A stretch of DNA of 64,000 bases from Pelecanus crispus (taxonomy: Eukaryota; Chordata; Aves; Pelecaniformes; Pelecanidae): positions 18,763,397 to 18,827,396 of the forward strand of contig NC_134652.1 in assembly GCF_030463565.1 (NCBI RefSeq), in the 5' to 3' direction. A program made the translations under genes and the position numbers. Shown here in pieces: positions 28,301 to 58,175 of this stretch (position 1 is its first letter; each line of letters opens with the position of its first letter). The notes under the pieces were generated by a model, which worked only from the letters and a program-made list of their open reading frames with translations, was not told where the DNA came from and ran no database searches.

Positions 28301-29815
28301 AATGCTGCACATGAGATGAAAAGGAGGAGATAAGCTTAACTGAGAAATGACCTTGCTACTTGATGTGCAGATGAAGGTTAAAAATTACATGAGAAGGAAA
28401 AGTTAAAGCTGAAAAACAGGTGAAAGTATGAACAAAATTCAGAACTGGAAACAGGGAACACGTAATTGAAAAAAGATTCTTAATTTTCACATGTTCGCCA
28501 TCTTAAAAAAAAATCATCACGTGAAAGCACTATGCCTGCTCTCATTTCATTAGTATTTATGTAAATCCTAATTCACAATTAAACGGATGATTAAATCATG
28601 GTTGTAGGCAGTATGAAAACACAACAGGATTTCTCCTGAGAAAAGCATTGGCTCCAAATATGCACTGTGGATTACCTTCAGAATACTGAAGCGTAAGTAG
28701 CAATTACGAACAACAACAGTGCATCCGAATTCTGACACACGAGCACTGACAGCATGAGTCATCATAACTCACTTTTTTCCCCCCAAAACATGCTACTTTC
28801 GACGTCTCTTACTTTCGCAGTGTTAAATATAGGTTTTGCTATTAAGATAACATACAGTGCTAAAGAAAGAAAGAAGACAACTTAGCCTCTTCCCCTTACC
28901 CAGCTGCCTTCCTGGAAAAACTTTGCCGAGTAGTTACGCAGTTTAATTTGCCCCTGAAGTGAGCCATGCCAAGCCTCCCGGCCGCTCCTCCCTCCGCCGA
29001 GGTTACTTACTGTCTCCACCGCAACCGGTAACACACGCACGCAAAACCAAGCCCCACTACGAGACAGCCCGTCGCAAACTGAAGAGGCCGCTCCCATCAA
29101 CTTCGAGTAACTCTGACAGCAGTTTCTTTTTAAAGAATGCAAACGTTGTTTTTTAACATGTATGGCTTAGGAAGACCGGCCAAGTTAAGAAACATGAAAA
29201 TTCCAGCTTTTTTTTTTTTGAGGGGAGGGGGGAAAAACGCAACAAAGCAAGCCCACCGGGCAACTAAAGGCGCGCCATGGCCGCCGGGCCGATGACCAAG
29301 GCTGCTTTGCCAACGCCGGTGCACCGGAGGCACGGGAGCGCGCCAGCCGCGCCGCACACCGGGCCCTGCCGGGGGCGGGCAGGGCAGGGCAGGGCAGGAC
29401 GGAGGCCTCCCGGGCACACACGGGCCCGCCGCCCCCAGCTCCCCCCACCCCGAGCTTCGCCGCCAGCCCCGCGTTTCCGCGGGCGCGGCCCGAGTTCCCC
29501 CGGCTCCCACAGACCCGGGGCCGCCCTCAGGGCAGGGCGGGCGCTCCCCTGGCCGCACAAAGTGCCCCCGCCCCGGCCGCGCCGCCACCTCTTACACAAC
29601 ACAGCGGGGGACGGGAGCGGATCTCCGAGCTCACGGCCCGGCACACGGTGCCGGCACCCGGTGGCCTGCCCCGCCCCGGCCCCCGCCGCACACGCACCGT
29701 ACCCGAGGAAGCCGCGCCGCCGGCACTGAGGGAAAAAGCGGGAGGCCGGGGCGGCCCAGGGGCGCGCTAAGCCCAGCAGCGCCCGGCTCAGCACAGGAAG
29801 CAGCCGCTGCCGCAT
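4210..29815 (-). CDS. IDE: Insulin-degrading enzyme (insulysin, M16A metallopeptidase), 5' half: coding exons 1-11
   Basis: IDE is a zinc metallopeptidase that traps short amyloid-like peptides (insulin, glucagon, amyloid-beta) in a closed chamber and cleaves them, in cytosol and mitochondria. Eleven GT-AG exons join in frame to 481 codons plus 2 nt, against about 1019 residues for the whole enzyme, so only the N-terminal half (IDE-N) is here. The inverted zinc motif HFCEH falls at residues 113-117 and the third zinc ligand Glu at 194 (in VDSEHEK). The substrate exosite shows as [13 protein letters not shown] (337-349) and LVGGQ (364-368). The start chosen matches the position of the mammalian start. 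The first 37 residues are Arg-rich with no Asp or Glu, as expected of a mitochondrial presequence, and an internal Met at 47 corresponds to the known cytosolic start. The frame is also open upstream of this ATG through GC-rich 5' UTR, which I do not regard as coding. Exons 12 onward were not found in 1-4209. Confidence 0.97.
5511..5581 (+). mobile_element. CR1 LINE 3'-end fragment
   Basis: The fragment carries GGTTGGACAAGATGACCTCC, then a GAGGTCC and CCAACCTC block, and ends CATTTTGTGATTCTGTGAT. This is the standard layout of a CR1 3' UTR and its terminal repeat. It lies in IDE intron 10, antisense to IDE, and is 5' truncated to about 70 bp. Confidence 0.8.
7186..7266 (-). CDS. IDE: IDE coding exon 10
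   Basis: Residues 421-447, [18 protein letters not shown] through KLAGMLH. The mammalian version ends KIAGILH, so there are two conservative changes. The exon is in phase at both ends. Confidence 0.95.
8872..8963 (-). CDS. IDE: IDE coding exon 9
   Basis: Residues 390-420, [20 protein letters not shown] through WVFQECK. The acceptor follows a poly-T tract (TTTCCCAG) and the donor is GTATAA. Confidence 0.95.
9495..9587 (-). CDS. IDE: IDE coding exon 8 (exosite strand)
   Basis: Residues 359-390, [16 protein letters not shown], then [19 protein letters not shown] (364-368) is the strand that receives substrate N-termini in the human structure. Confidence 0.96.
10221..10383 (-). CDS. IDE: IDE coding exon 7 (exosite)
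   Basis: Residues 305-359, [18 protein letters not shown] through [10 protein letters not shown]. His337 and Glu346 correspond to mammalian His332 and Glu341, which help anchor substrate N-termini. Confidence 0.97.
10797..10909 (-). CDS. IDE: IDE coding exon 6
   Basis: Residues 267-304. It reads [20 protein letters not shown], then [18 protein letters not shown]. It ends on a codon boundary at donor GTATGT. Confidence 0.96.
14411..14533 (-). CDS. IDE: IDE coding exon 5
   Basis: Residues 226-267. It reads [18 protein letters not shown], then [20 protein letters not shown] and R. The LETRP segment is typical of the insulysin N domain. Acceptor TTACAG, donor GTGAGT. Confidence 0.96.
15954..16123 (-). 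CDS. IDE: IDE coding exon 4 (third zinc ligand)
   Basis: Residues 169-226, [20 protein letters not shown] through HPFSKFGTG. Glu194 in AVDSEHEKN is the third zinc ligand of the M16 family. Confidence 0.97.
16925..17132 (-). CDS. IDE: IDE coding exon 3 (zinc-binding HxCEH motif)
   Basis: Residues 100-169, beginning [12 protein letters not shown]. It carries [15 protein letters not shown], whose two His bind zinc and whose Glu116 is the general base, and [16 protein letters not shown]. Nearly identical to the mammalian protein. Confidence 0.97.
17133..19455 (-). other. IDE intron 2, including the CR1 insertion
   Basis: Apart from the CR1 at 17641-18546, this intron is AT-rich. It shows a small tandem repeat of AGGATGCTTAGGTAA at about 18841-18877. 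No coding sequence is recognised. Confidence 0.8.
17641..18546 (+). mobile_element. 5'-truncated CR1 LINE with open C-terminal reverse-transcriptase frame
   Basis: About 0.9 kb of CR1 lies antisense within IDE intron 2. Homology to the larger copy at 42-45 kb starts at [19 protein letters not shown], the catalytic Asp-Asp box of the reverse transcriptase. It continues through the CR1 C-terminal region ([42 protein letters not shown]) to a stop at 18439-18441. About 100 bp of 3' UTR ends in ACGATTCTATGATTCT. The frame has no internal stop or shift, so the copy is probably fairly young, but it lacks endonuclease and most of the polymerase and cannot be autonomous. Confidence 0.93.
19456..19640 (-). 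CDS. IDE: IDE coding exon 2
   Basis: Residues 38-100, from [16 protein letters not shown] to SAALDVHIG. It contains the internal initiator Met47, used in mammals for the cytosolic form. The acceptor is TTTTTTTAAG and the donor G|GTATTT. Confidence 0.96.
21211..21256 (+). mobile_element. Possible CR1 3'-end remnant
   Basis: GGATTATCTCC followed closely by TTATTCTATGATTCTGTGG resembles a degraded CR1 terminus with an internal deletion. It is short, so chance similarity cannot be excluded. Confidence 0.4.
24220..24296. repeat. Imperfect tandem duplication, period about 39 bp
   Basis: CCAGATGAATGGC plus about 25 bp is repeated once (CCAGATGAATGGCTATAAAC, then CCAGATGAATGGCAACAAAC), with ACCAGCT following in both copies. 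It lies in IDE intron 1. Confidence 0.75.
24676..25017 (-). other. Unrecognised 113-codon open frame in IDE intron 1
   Basis: An ATG-to-stop frame on the IDE strand, in a patch that is more GC-rich than its surroundings. The translation includes [20 protein letters not shown] and [17 protein letters not shown] and does not match any family I recognise. It could be a decayed retrocopy, an unlisted repeat or chance. There is no promoter, polyadenylation or splice evidence, so I do not call it a gene. Confidence 0.3.
29703..29815 (-). CDS. IDE: IDE coding exon 1 (start codon, mitochondrial presequence)
   Basis: ATG at 29815-29813 opens [19 protein letters not shown]; the exon gives 37 codons plus 2 nt. 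The donor GG|GTACGG is the one that restores the phase needed by exon 2 and gives the junction FLGFQK, which matches the CGFQK junction of mammalian IDE. The presequence itself diverges strongly from the mammalian one, as is usual for targeting peptides. Confidence 0.88.
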
Positions 29816-29928
29816 ATCCCGGCCCCGCCGCCAGCGCCCGGCCTCTCCCCGCCGCCGCCGCCGCCCGCCCCGGCCCGGCTCCGCTCGCCTCAGCACGCGC
29901 CGCTCCCCGGCGCCGCGACCGGCGGCGG

Positions 29929-29937
29929 CGCCATCTT
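29929..29937 (-). promoter_or_regulatory. YY1-type motif (AAGATGGCG) upstream of IDE
   Basis: AAGATGGCG on the IDE strand, about 115 bp upstream of the ATG. YY1 motifs in this orientation commonly sit at or just after CpG-island transcription starts. The match is by eye only. Confidence 0.55.
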
Positions 29938-29962
29938 CTCCGCCCGCCTCCCCTCGCCGCCT

Positions 29963-29970
29963 GGCCAATC
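29963..29970 (-). promoter_or_regulatory. CCAAT box (GATTGGCC on the IDE strand)
   Basis: GGCCAATC on the plus strand, about 150 bp upstream of the IDE start codon. It is an inverted CCAAT on the IDE strand and a likely NF-Y site. Confidence 0.5.
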
Positions 29971-30649
29971 CCTCCCCGGCGCCCTCGGGGTCCCGTCCGC
30001 CCTCCTCGCCCGGCGGGGCCGCCGCCACCGCGCCGGGCCTAGCGGGGCCCGTACCTGGGGGTGCGGGAGGCTGCCTCTGCTGCCGGGAGGGCCGCGGCTG
30101 CGGCTGGGGAGGGGGCAGGGGGGCCTCTGGGAGGAGGCGGAGGCGGCGGCGGCAGAGGGGGTGGGTGGCTGGGCGGGGAGCCGGGGCGACACTCGTCGCG
30201 GCGGGGGCGGGGGGCCGGGGAGCAGCGTCCGGCGCAGGCGGACAGGGCCGCGGCGGGAGAGGGCACCGGGGCGACCCCGCCGCCGCGGCGCTGGGTTGCG
30301 CCCGCGAAGGCACCGTGTGGCGGCCCGGCGCGGAGGGAGCGGCCCGCCCGCTTCGTGGTGCCGGGCTCCGCGTCCCTGCCGGCGGCAGCCAAGACAAAAG
30401 GTAATGAGACGCCTCGTAATTTGAGTAGAGCGTGTGCGGTGCCGTCCTGCGTGGCAGAGATTTCGGATCGCCCGGTGCAGCGGGTGGCAAAGGCTTCCCT
30501 CCCCCTGGGAGCTCCCCCGTGGGAGCTCTCCGGGAGCGGGCCCGCCGCCACTCACCTGCCGCGGGAGCTCTGCAGCGCCGGGGCCCCGCTGCTGCGGGCG
30601 CAGGGCTCTCCTTGCAGGATGGGTTTACGAGGTGTAAGTGCCGGGTAAG

Positions 30650-33600
30650 GTTGAACTGCTGTTATAACTCCAGGTATTTGGTTTTCTCGGGAGATTTTTT
30701 TTTTTTTTTTCCTTGGTAGACGTCCCTGTGGGAAAGTCGTGGTTGTGGCTGGCTGCTTTAATTCCTTTCTAGGCAGGAGGGGGAAAAAAAAAAAAAAAAC
30801 CAAACAACAAACCACCCCCAAAACCCCCACTGTTTGCAGTTCTAGTAGTATGCTTTCTTCAGATGTGTCTGTTTTCCTACGTCTTCTCCCTCAAAGCTAA
30901 AAAAAAAAAAAAGAGAAAAAAAATTAATGTGCTACATTTAATGCCTGACTTTAGCTTCCCCACTGCTTGCCTTTTATTACGGATGGTACCTCACAGCTGG
31001 AAGTTCACAGAACCCTCCTCCTGTCATGAAAAGGTAGAAAGATGTGAGCTGACAAGTTAGCTAAGCTTATATCTGCACCCAAAGATGGGACTGAAGATGT
31101 ATTGGAAGTAGCTTAAACTAGCCAGGTTTTGTCAAATTAGCTGTTAGAAGTGGCAGCACACCACTCCATATGGTCAACAAAATCTGTCAGGGAATTTGGG
31201 TAGACATTCAGCTGCTGGTTTACATTGAGGTCTGCGCTGCTATAGAGACGCTCTTACCAGTACCTGAGCTACCCCGTTTAAAACATTCGTGTCTACATCA
31301 AGTACACCCACACTGTTGGCCTCAGTTTAGACACAGAACTGTCTCTCAAGTTAACTAATCCTGGTTGGAGCAAGGCAGTTGGTAGTTTCCACCTAAATTA
31401 ACTCGTTGGATTTAGAACTGTGTGGGAGCCTAATTTTAACACAGTATGTTAACTCCTGTGAAAAAGAAGGATATCTTTGTCCTCGTGGGATTCTAGTTCG
31501 AGGCAGTCTGCTTTTTTTTCCATTTCCTAGTGTATGTAGAAGTCAAAACCAGGTCAGAGGGAAAGAGGACAGGATAAACGGTGAGATCTTAAATCTTCTG
31601 CCCTGTTGCCATTGCCAGCGCATCACAGAGGGTGATGCCATTGCATCTGGCAGAAAGCACGCTGCCAGATGAGTGCCTCTTCGTGATCTATCTCCTCCCT
31701 CTCTGAAGCAACCGGGGGATTAAGAGGTTATGAGTCGGAGTCGCGCTTGTAAATTGGATGTATAGTAGAAATGCTTCTGCCTTTATCGTTAACCCCAAGT
31801 TGTAGGTATGTTGTATCAGTTACCATGTGCAGGTGAAAGCTATAAAAGTATACAGAGTTTCAGGCAGTTTATTCTTTTTTCAGGTCCTGACAGACAGTTT
31901 GCTAGCCTAATGTGGCCAAATGTATATATTTAGCTAATGCTGGCCTGATGTATATTTAGCTGCTCTGATAAATCCTGCCTTTCCCTGTAGATCTTGCCTA
32001 AGATATACACAGGGGCAATCCTGGGAAAGCAAAGTAGACCACACCAGCAAAACTGTGGTGGTCTGCTAATGGTTGCATCTAAAGGAAGTGCTTCTGCTTC
32101 TGTAGCTGTGTTGATGAAAGAGCACACCTCATGCATCTAACGTAGCTATTGCAGCAGAAGTGTGCAATAGAGGTCACACCTACTGTACTTTACACCTATT
32201 TTATCCACTGTAAACTTATTTAGCGGCTGTTCAATGGCACTGATGTTTATTCAGAGCAGATTGTGTTCTTACAATCTAACCCTTCTCTGTTTCCGTTTAT
32301 ACTTGCCAAAATCACACCGACTATTTTGGATATCTTTTCCATGTTTTAAAGGTATTTTTAATACGACACCGTCAGCAAAAGTAAAGAGGACTTTCAGTAA
32401 AATTCCTTTCTCAGTGTAGTCCAGCATGACTACATGAAACTAAGTTTCCCCATGAAACTAATTGCTTATAGACAATTGGTGCTTTCAGTCCTGCCTTCTT
32501 CATCTGCCCTAGTAGAAAAACAGGTGTTGTCCAAAAGGTCAAATGAACTTAAGTATAATTTAGAGTAAGTGTGGAAATTATTCAACAATTCCCATGAAGA
32601 AGCCTTATGGAGTAGCAGTGTGGAGATCCCTCTTCAGGATATGTGACATAGGTGTACAGTGCAGGGAAAGTGATCCTCAAAGTAGGCAGGTTACAAATAA
32701 TTTAAAATAAACCTGGTGTTTTATAGTCCTCTTGAAAGCTAGGAGGCAGCAAGTGTAAAACTCTTCAGTACAGTCTTGATATGCTTCTAATGGAAGCATA
32801 TTTTTCCACCTATCTAAAATTCTGGATTAAATTCAAATTGTAATTGTATATAAAAGGGCTTTGTAGCAACTGGCCTCAGGCTGAAAAAAGCATTGCTTAT
32901 GATTGTTATTTCCACTCCAAAATAAATAGTGGCAATTTCATGACAAGGCATCTGTTGACTGCTCTCAGTATAAAAATACTGAATGAATTAAATTTTAAAA
33001 TACTAAAATCAAAAGATAATGAGAAACCAAGGAGACATTTCCTGTTGACTCCAGCGGGTCCTGTCAAATCTGTATGTTTCCAGTTTTCCCATTCATTGTT
33101 TCTTTTCTTTTTATGTAAAGGGTGTCATCCAGCTGCATGCCTTAACTGAAAATAGGTAAGTGTGTGGAAAATTGCTTCACTCTGAACTAATTACACAAAT
33201 GCATACACCTCCCTACGTGTGGTGTTATTTTTTTTTATTATGGTGACTATAACTATAAAAAGATGTAAAAGTGCTACCATCTGTGTCTGTGTTGGACAGT
33301 GATCTGGCACACATGCAGAAAAAAGAGATCCTTTATTCTGTGTATTTTCCCTGGTTAGTTGAAACCCATTCTGTTTTTAATCATGTTAAGAGTCCTTATT
33401 TTTTAACAATAAGGTAGTTATTTTATCACATCGTATCTTTCATTTTTAACAGTGAAGTAATTATCCTGCTACTTTGACTGAAGGAGAACCCTGTCCTCAG
33501 CTGAGAATATACCAGTACAATGTTTGTGTAAGTCCTTATTGTTTAACTTTCTGTGTGTGGACAACACAGACTTTAGAATATTACTGGCCAACTGGATGGG

Positions 33601-36240
33601 CTGTTCAAAGGCTAGAAATTGCTTTATGCTTATCTGAGGTGCAGGTCGTCTCCCCTTTAATGTGAATATGCAATTAATCAGTAAATTTTTCCTATGTCAC
33701 TGGTAATATTAAATAATATTAAACTCTCCACATATTCAATATGACGCATACACTGTGTAGCGTGTCGGTAATCAAAACAGGTGTTACTAAGCCTTGAAGA
33801 AGTTTCACCCAAACTTATAATTTCTATTAATTATATCTCTCCATTATTATAACCTTTCTTAATTGTTAGCTAATAATGTTTAGGGTCAACAATTTTACTA
33901 TATGTCAGGCCTCCATACCTATAATTACCCAGGTCATCTGATAATAAATCCTAGGAAAACACTGATTTTTTTTTTTTTTTGAAGACTTGCATTGTTTATG
34001 AATATCACTATAGTACATTGACTTCTTGTTGGCAAGCTTTAGTGAAAAATTGTCCTTTTTGATCAATAAATGGGGATTAGTAATCTCTACTGAAGTCATT
34101 ACATTGGCAATTGTGTGTATTATGATATAATTTATTTTTCTGTAATGTTTTTGTCTCTCTTTAAAAAAAAATAAAAAGTATGTGTCACAGATGATGTACA
34201 TGCCTTCTTAAAAGTCATTCTCCCAACCACTGTTAAGACTATCCTAAGTATTCTTGTTTCTTCTTTTTTGTCTTTATTACTTGTGAAATGCTAGCTCCGT
34301 TTGTGTTTGTAGTGTATTAGTATCTTTAGGCTCTACCTAGTCTAAGAAAATGTATGACCTATGCTATAAATTGACGTTGTAAAACAGAGCTGCCGTTATT
34401 AAACTGTATGCATTTTTTAAGCTAACTTGATTACCAGAAATACATCTTTTGTGCTTACCACAGCTATGGCAAAGGTAGCTATCGGCCAGATTCAACTCCC
34501 AATAATTAAATAGATTCCTCTTGTTTAAATGCAGGTTTGAATGATCTCTTCTTTTCTTCTGTGTTTGTGAGAGACATATTTATATTTTGAGCAAAATTCT
34601 GACTAATGCAAGTTACGCTTTCATACTAGAAAAGAACAAACAGGCAGAAGTGGCAAGAAAAGACTTCTTGTGTTCCAGTGCTGCCTTCTTTTGTATGATC
34701 CATATGAAGGAGTATAAAGCAAAAGGTAAAGATTCAGTATATTTGCATACCTGCCTTTGACTTTTCAGTCTAGCAGTAGATCCTACACAGTTGTCTGTGT
34801 GAATTATTTTTGCTCTTAGCATACATGGAATACAAAAAGCAAGCAAGAATAAGGGTGGTCTCAATATGATTGCAATGGATATCGCTTTTATCTTATATTA
34901 ATTTTCCCACTTGGTTAAATCTTCACTTAACTGAAACAAAATGTATTATTGTGATTTTTAGTGGTTCATTAGAGGAGAAGAAAATAGCATGTCTTATTAA
35001 TACTAATCCACCAAACTCATTTTGGTTGGAAAGCTAAGCTCTAAGACTGTTAGAAAATAGATTCCTTAGTTGTCTATGTATATAAATTTTAAGTGTTTTA
35101 TTGCAAGCTTTTTCTATAGAATCACTGCCTTATTTCTAGGTTTGAGGCCAAAAGGTTAAAAATTGATTTTGAAGGGCAGTAATTCATCTGGCAGTTACTA
35201 ACTTGCAAATGTCTGTCCTTGCAAAGCAATTTTCTTTTCATGTAATATATTTATATGCTATATATACTTTAAGATTGTATTGTTTTCAGTGGCATGCAAG
35301 CAGTAAAGTCTTACATGGAGCAGACAGAAAATACTCGCTCAGAAAGGCTGGAAATGAAAATTGTTATTAATCAGTATAAAGATTTCATAGCTCTTGTCCT
35401 GTCTCATCATCAGTCTATATTTAGCATGGCCGACAAATTTGTTGAATGTTAATGTTTTCTGAATCAATTTCTGCGCACAGCAGACTAGGAATCCAATACG
35501 TCATGTCCTTTTCTATAAAAATAATGTATGTATTTCTCAGATCTTGTTCTTCATGCCTAGTATAAGGTTGATTGGCTCTGACATTGTTCTAACTTCTGGA
35601 ATCAATGGTAGAGGACCATAATGTGATGCTGCTTCATGTCACTGTCAGAAAAATTACCGCAAGCCTTAGGGGTTAGGATTCATTTGTTATTGACTTTAAG
35701 AACTCACGGAGGAGATGTAAGTTTCAAAGCAGCCAACTTTAAAAAAAGGGGCAGGGCAGAACCTGCAAAATTATAGATGGGTAATCTGAATTTCGGCAAC
35801 TGGGGAGGCCCTAGAACAGCAGCAGTGAAACACTGCAGCACTGTAGGCCGTAACAGGTAGGTGAGAGTATGACAGTCTGTAGGAGCCAGTACGGATTTGT
35901 TGAGAACAAAGCATGTCAGACCAGTTAATCCCCTCTACCCACAAGACCTGTTATCCTGTCATAGATGTCCACCTAGCAAAGCCGTCAATACCGTCCTAAA
36001 GGAAGCTCTCACAGGAAAGCTAGGGTGACAAATTAAACTGCTGGTGAGAGGGTGCACTTGTACTTGGTGAGTGGTTCACATGATCTAGTTTCAAAATAAA
36101 AGGATGGATGTGGTGCACCCACAGTGCTTTGTCCTGAGCCTTTAACTATTTATTTTCATTCTGACATAGGGTTTTCCCACTAACTGAGCAGGCAATACCA
36201 GCCTGTAAACATGTTGAAAGTTAGGTGTTGATGAATTGAG
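30650..36240. other. Intergenic region between IDE and KIF11
   Basis: About 5.6 kb of mostly AT-rich DNA with no convincing exons on either strand; the open frames here are under 105 codons and unlike known proteins. It includes A runs at 30784-30799 and 30900-30912. The decayed LINE at 35890-36175 is the only recognised element. Confidence 0.7.
35890..36175 (+). mobile_element. Decayed CR1-like reverse-transcriptase relic
   Basis: Pieces of the CR1 polymerase can be read in order despite stops and shifts. GFVENKACQTS matches [11 protein letters not shown] of the better copy at 42-45 kb. DNA reading GATGTCCACCTAG followed by CAAAGCCGTCAATACCGTC matches the AFDTV block. VHPQCFVLSL, a stop, then LFIFI matches [17 protein letters not shown]. 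The interval is about 60 bp shorter than in the better copy. This is an old, heavily mutated copy, and its outer limits are uncertain. Confidence 0.65.
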
Positions 36241-36977
36241 CTGGAGACCAGCCTGCGTTCACGCACGCGGGACGCGCGGAGGGTCCAGAGCAGAGCTCTC
36301 CAGGCAGGGCCAGCGAAGCGCCCAGCTGCGGGATAGAAACTGCCACAGACGCGTGGCAAGCTGCAGTGGGGCAACCACGTCTACGGAGATGTGATGCTAT
36401 TTTTTTTTAAACAGGCAAAGGCTTCCACTCCACCCGGCACTGGCTAGGTGTTCTTGTCTAGCTTTGAACGGGGCATTTAAAGAAAACGTGGACTAACGGG
36501 AGAGCCAGTGGGGGTAGAAGAAAGGATGGCCAGAGGGCTTGACCTGTGATGAAAGATCACACGGATGATGTGACTCTTGGAGAGCGATGACTGAGGTGAG
36601 GCGTTTGCCTGCCCTCCGGTAGGCGGGCGTGCAGCGGCAGCTGCGGAGGCAGCCGTGCGTATCCCTGCTGCCCCCTCGTGGGCGCGCGCGGTAACGGTGG
36701 CAAAACAGCTGCACAGCGGGTTCGAGTTTGACGGCGGGTAAAATGTCACAGCGGTGTGGGGAACCAGGGCAGGGGCCGTGACGCAAGTGCGCCCCCTCCC
36801 TCCTCGTCCTGGACCGCGGGATCCGCCTTCCCCCGCCATCCCGCGGCCCGGCCGGTCTAATTCGCTTCACCGTGCTGCCTCCTCTGCTGTGACGCCCGCG
36901 CCGCGGCTGCCGGCTGGGCTGGGCTGGGCTGCCGGGGGCGGCAGCGAGTGCGTCGCCGCCCGACCCGCCGTCACTCG

Positions 36978-36986
36978 GTCACGTGA
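36978..36986 (+). promoter_or_regulatory. Palindromic E-box (GTCACGTGA)
   Basis: GTCACGTGA, a high-affinity site type for USF, MAX or MiT/TFE proteins, six bases upstream of the ZNF143-type motif. Confidence 0.6.
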
Positions 36987-36991
36987 TAGCG

Positions 36992-37010
36992 ACTACAGCC
37001 CCCAGCATGC
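36992..37010 (+). promoter_or_regulatory. ZNF143/THAP11 (SBS) motif
   Basis: ACTACAGCCCCCAGCATGC closely follows the ZNF143/THAP11-HCFC1 consensus (ACTACA, variable bases, then CCCAG and ATGC). It lies about 240 bp upstream of the KIF11 ATG, the usual promoter-proximal position. Confidence 0.75.
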
Positions 37011-37115
37011 AGTGCGCTGCCGGCAGGACGGGGCGGTGCCGCCGCTTCCGCCGTGCCCGTGCGTCACCCCCAGAATTTGAAAACCGTTCCCATGGTGCCC
37101 CGCGGGCTCCCGCTG

Positions 37116-37120
37116 ATTGG
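37116..37120 (-). promoter_or_regulatory. Inverted CCAAT box (ATTGG), NF-Y site
   Basis: The context CTGATTGGCC gives an NF-Y-type site. It lies 28 bp, start to start, upstream of the TTCAAA element, the spacing typical of CCAAT-CHR pairs in G2/M genes. Confidence 0.7.
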
Positions 37121-37143
37121 CCGGGCCGGGGGGAGGTGCGTGG

Positions 37144-37149
37144 TTCAAA
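37144..37149 (-). promoter_or_regulatory. CHR element (TTCAAA, TTTGAA on the other strand)
   Basis: TTTGAA is the canonical cell-cycle genes homology region bound by the DREAM and MuvB-FOXM1 complexes. A second TTTGAA lies at 37076-37081. This one is better placed, downstream of the CCAAT box and about 100 bp before the start codon. Confidence 0.65.
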
Positions 37150-37231
37150 GTCGGCGGCGGAGCGCGCGCCCCCCCGGCCGGAGCGCGGCGGCGGGCGGTT
37201 GGCCGAGGCGGCCCGAGCAAGGCGGTCAGCG

Positions 37232-37240
37232 TTTCGCGCC
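37232..37240 (+). promoter_or_regulatory. E2F site (TTTCGCGCC)
   Basis: TTTCGCGCC fits the E2F consensus TTTSSCGC and lies 11 bp before the KIF11 ATG, in the presumed 5' UTR. Confidence 0.55.
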
Positions 37241-37250
37241 GAGGCCCGCC

Positions 37251-57655
<20,405 letters not shown>

Positions 57656-58175
57656 GATACATATCCACTGCATATCCCTGTTTTGAAATACTTTTATGTC
57701 TAGTTTTCTACTGAGCCATAACTTTCTTTGGTTATTCTTGGTCTCTGTATATAGTGATATATTGATGCAAAGTTGGATCAAAAGGTTGCCCTGCGAGATG
57801 TCCTGCCTTTGTCCCATTTTTATATGCTGTAGCTTGCAAAGTATTAACAGACTTTAAAAAAAAAAAAAAAAAACAAAACACCACCCTGCAGATCATGGTG
57901 CTGTATGTTAAATAGACTTTTATGTTGTCAAGTAAGAAATCCTTTTCTGTTTCTCAGTAGATTTAAAACAGAGCAGAAGGGGATATGGAAAAATGCTTTG
58001 TCAGCATTGCCCGCTACCGTTTTATTTTTTTTAATTAACTGTAAATAAGTGTTCTGGTTTTGTACCTGCTTTTTAGTCTGGTTCTATTTCTATCAAGTAG
58101 ATAGCTGTCTTTTGACTGGGATACTTCAACTAAATCATTGATGGAAAATAAATGTACAAGTACCTCCCTCAGAGT
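57656..58175 (+). other. KIF11: KIF11 3' UTR
   Basis: AT-rich sequence from the stop codon to shortly after the only AATAAA. It includes an A run at about 57855-57873. The end is inferred from the polyadenylation signal. Confidence 0.65.
58147..58152 (+). promoter_or_regulatory. KIF11: KIF11 polyadenylation signal AATAAA
   Basis: The first canonical AATAAA after the KIF11 stop codon, about 490 bp downstream. Cleavage is expected 10-30 bp later. Confidence 0.65.

Larger units (their letters stand above)
19641..29702 (-). other. IDE intron 1, about 10 kb
   Basis: This is the largest IDE intron in view. It is mostly AT-rich, with a CA/A-rich patch near 20427-20512 and a possible CR1 3' end at 21211-21256. 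It also holds an imperfect tandem repeat at 24220-24296 and an unexplained 113-codon frame at 24676-25017. From about 28900 it grades into the IDE CpG island. I see no tRNA or other RNA gene. Confidence 0.75.
29270..30640 (-). promoter_or_regulatory. IDE: IDE CpG-island promoter and 5' UTR
   Basis: About 1.4 kb of very GC- and CpG-rich DNA surrounds IDE exon 1, with sharp AT-rich flanks. This is the usual housekeeping-type promoter. The long open frames on both strands here result from low stop-codon frequency in GC-rich DNA. The transcription start is not determinable from sequence, but the CCAAT and YY1-type motifs place it most likely at about 29850-29960. Confidence 0.85.

Noticed and set aside
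29264-30490. 408-codon minus-strand open frame through the IDE promoter
   Set aside because: It is IDE exon 1 plus open GC-rich 5' UTR and intron. The upstream part is Arg/Pro/Gly/Ala low-complexity with no family match, and the homologous start is at 29815.
30061-30648. 195-codon plus-strand frame and neighbours in the IDE CpG island
   Set aside because: Low-complexity Gly/Ala/Arg translation in CpG-rich DNA where stops are rare; no domain and no exon structure.
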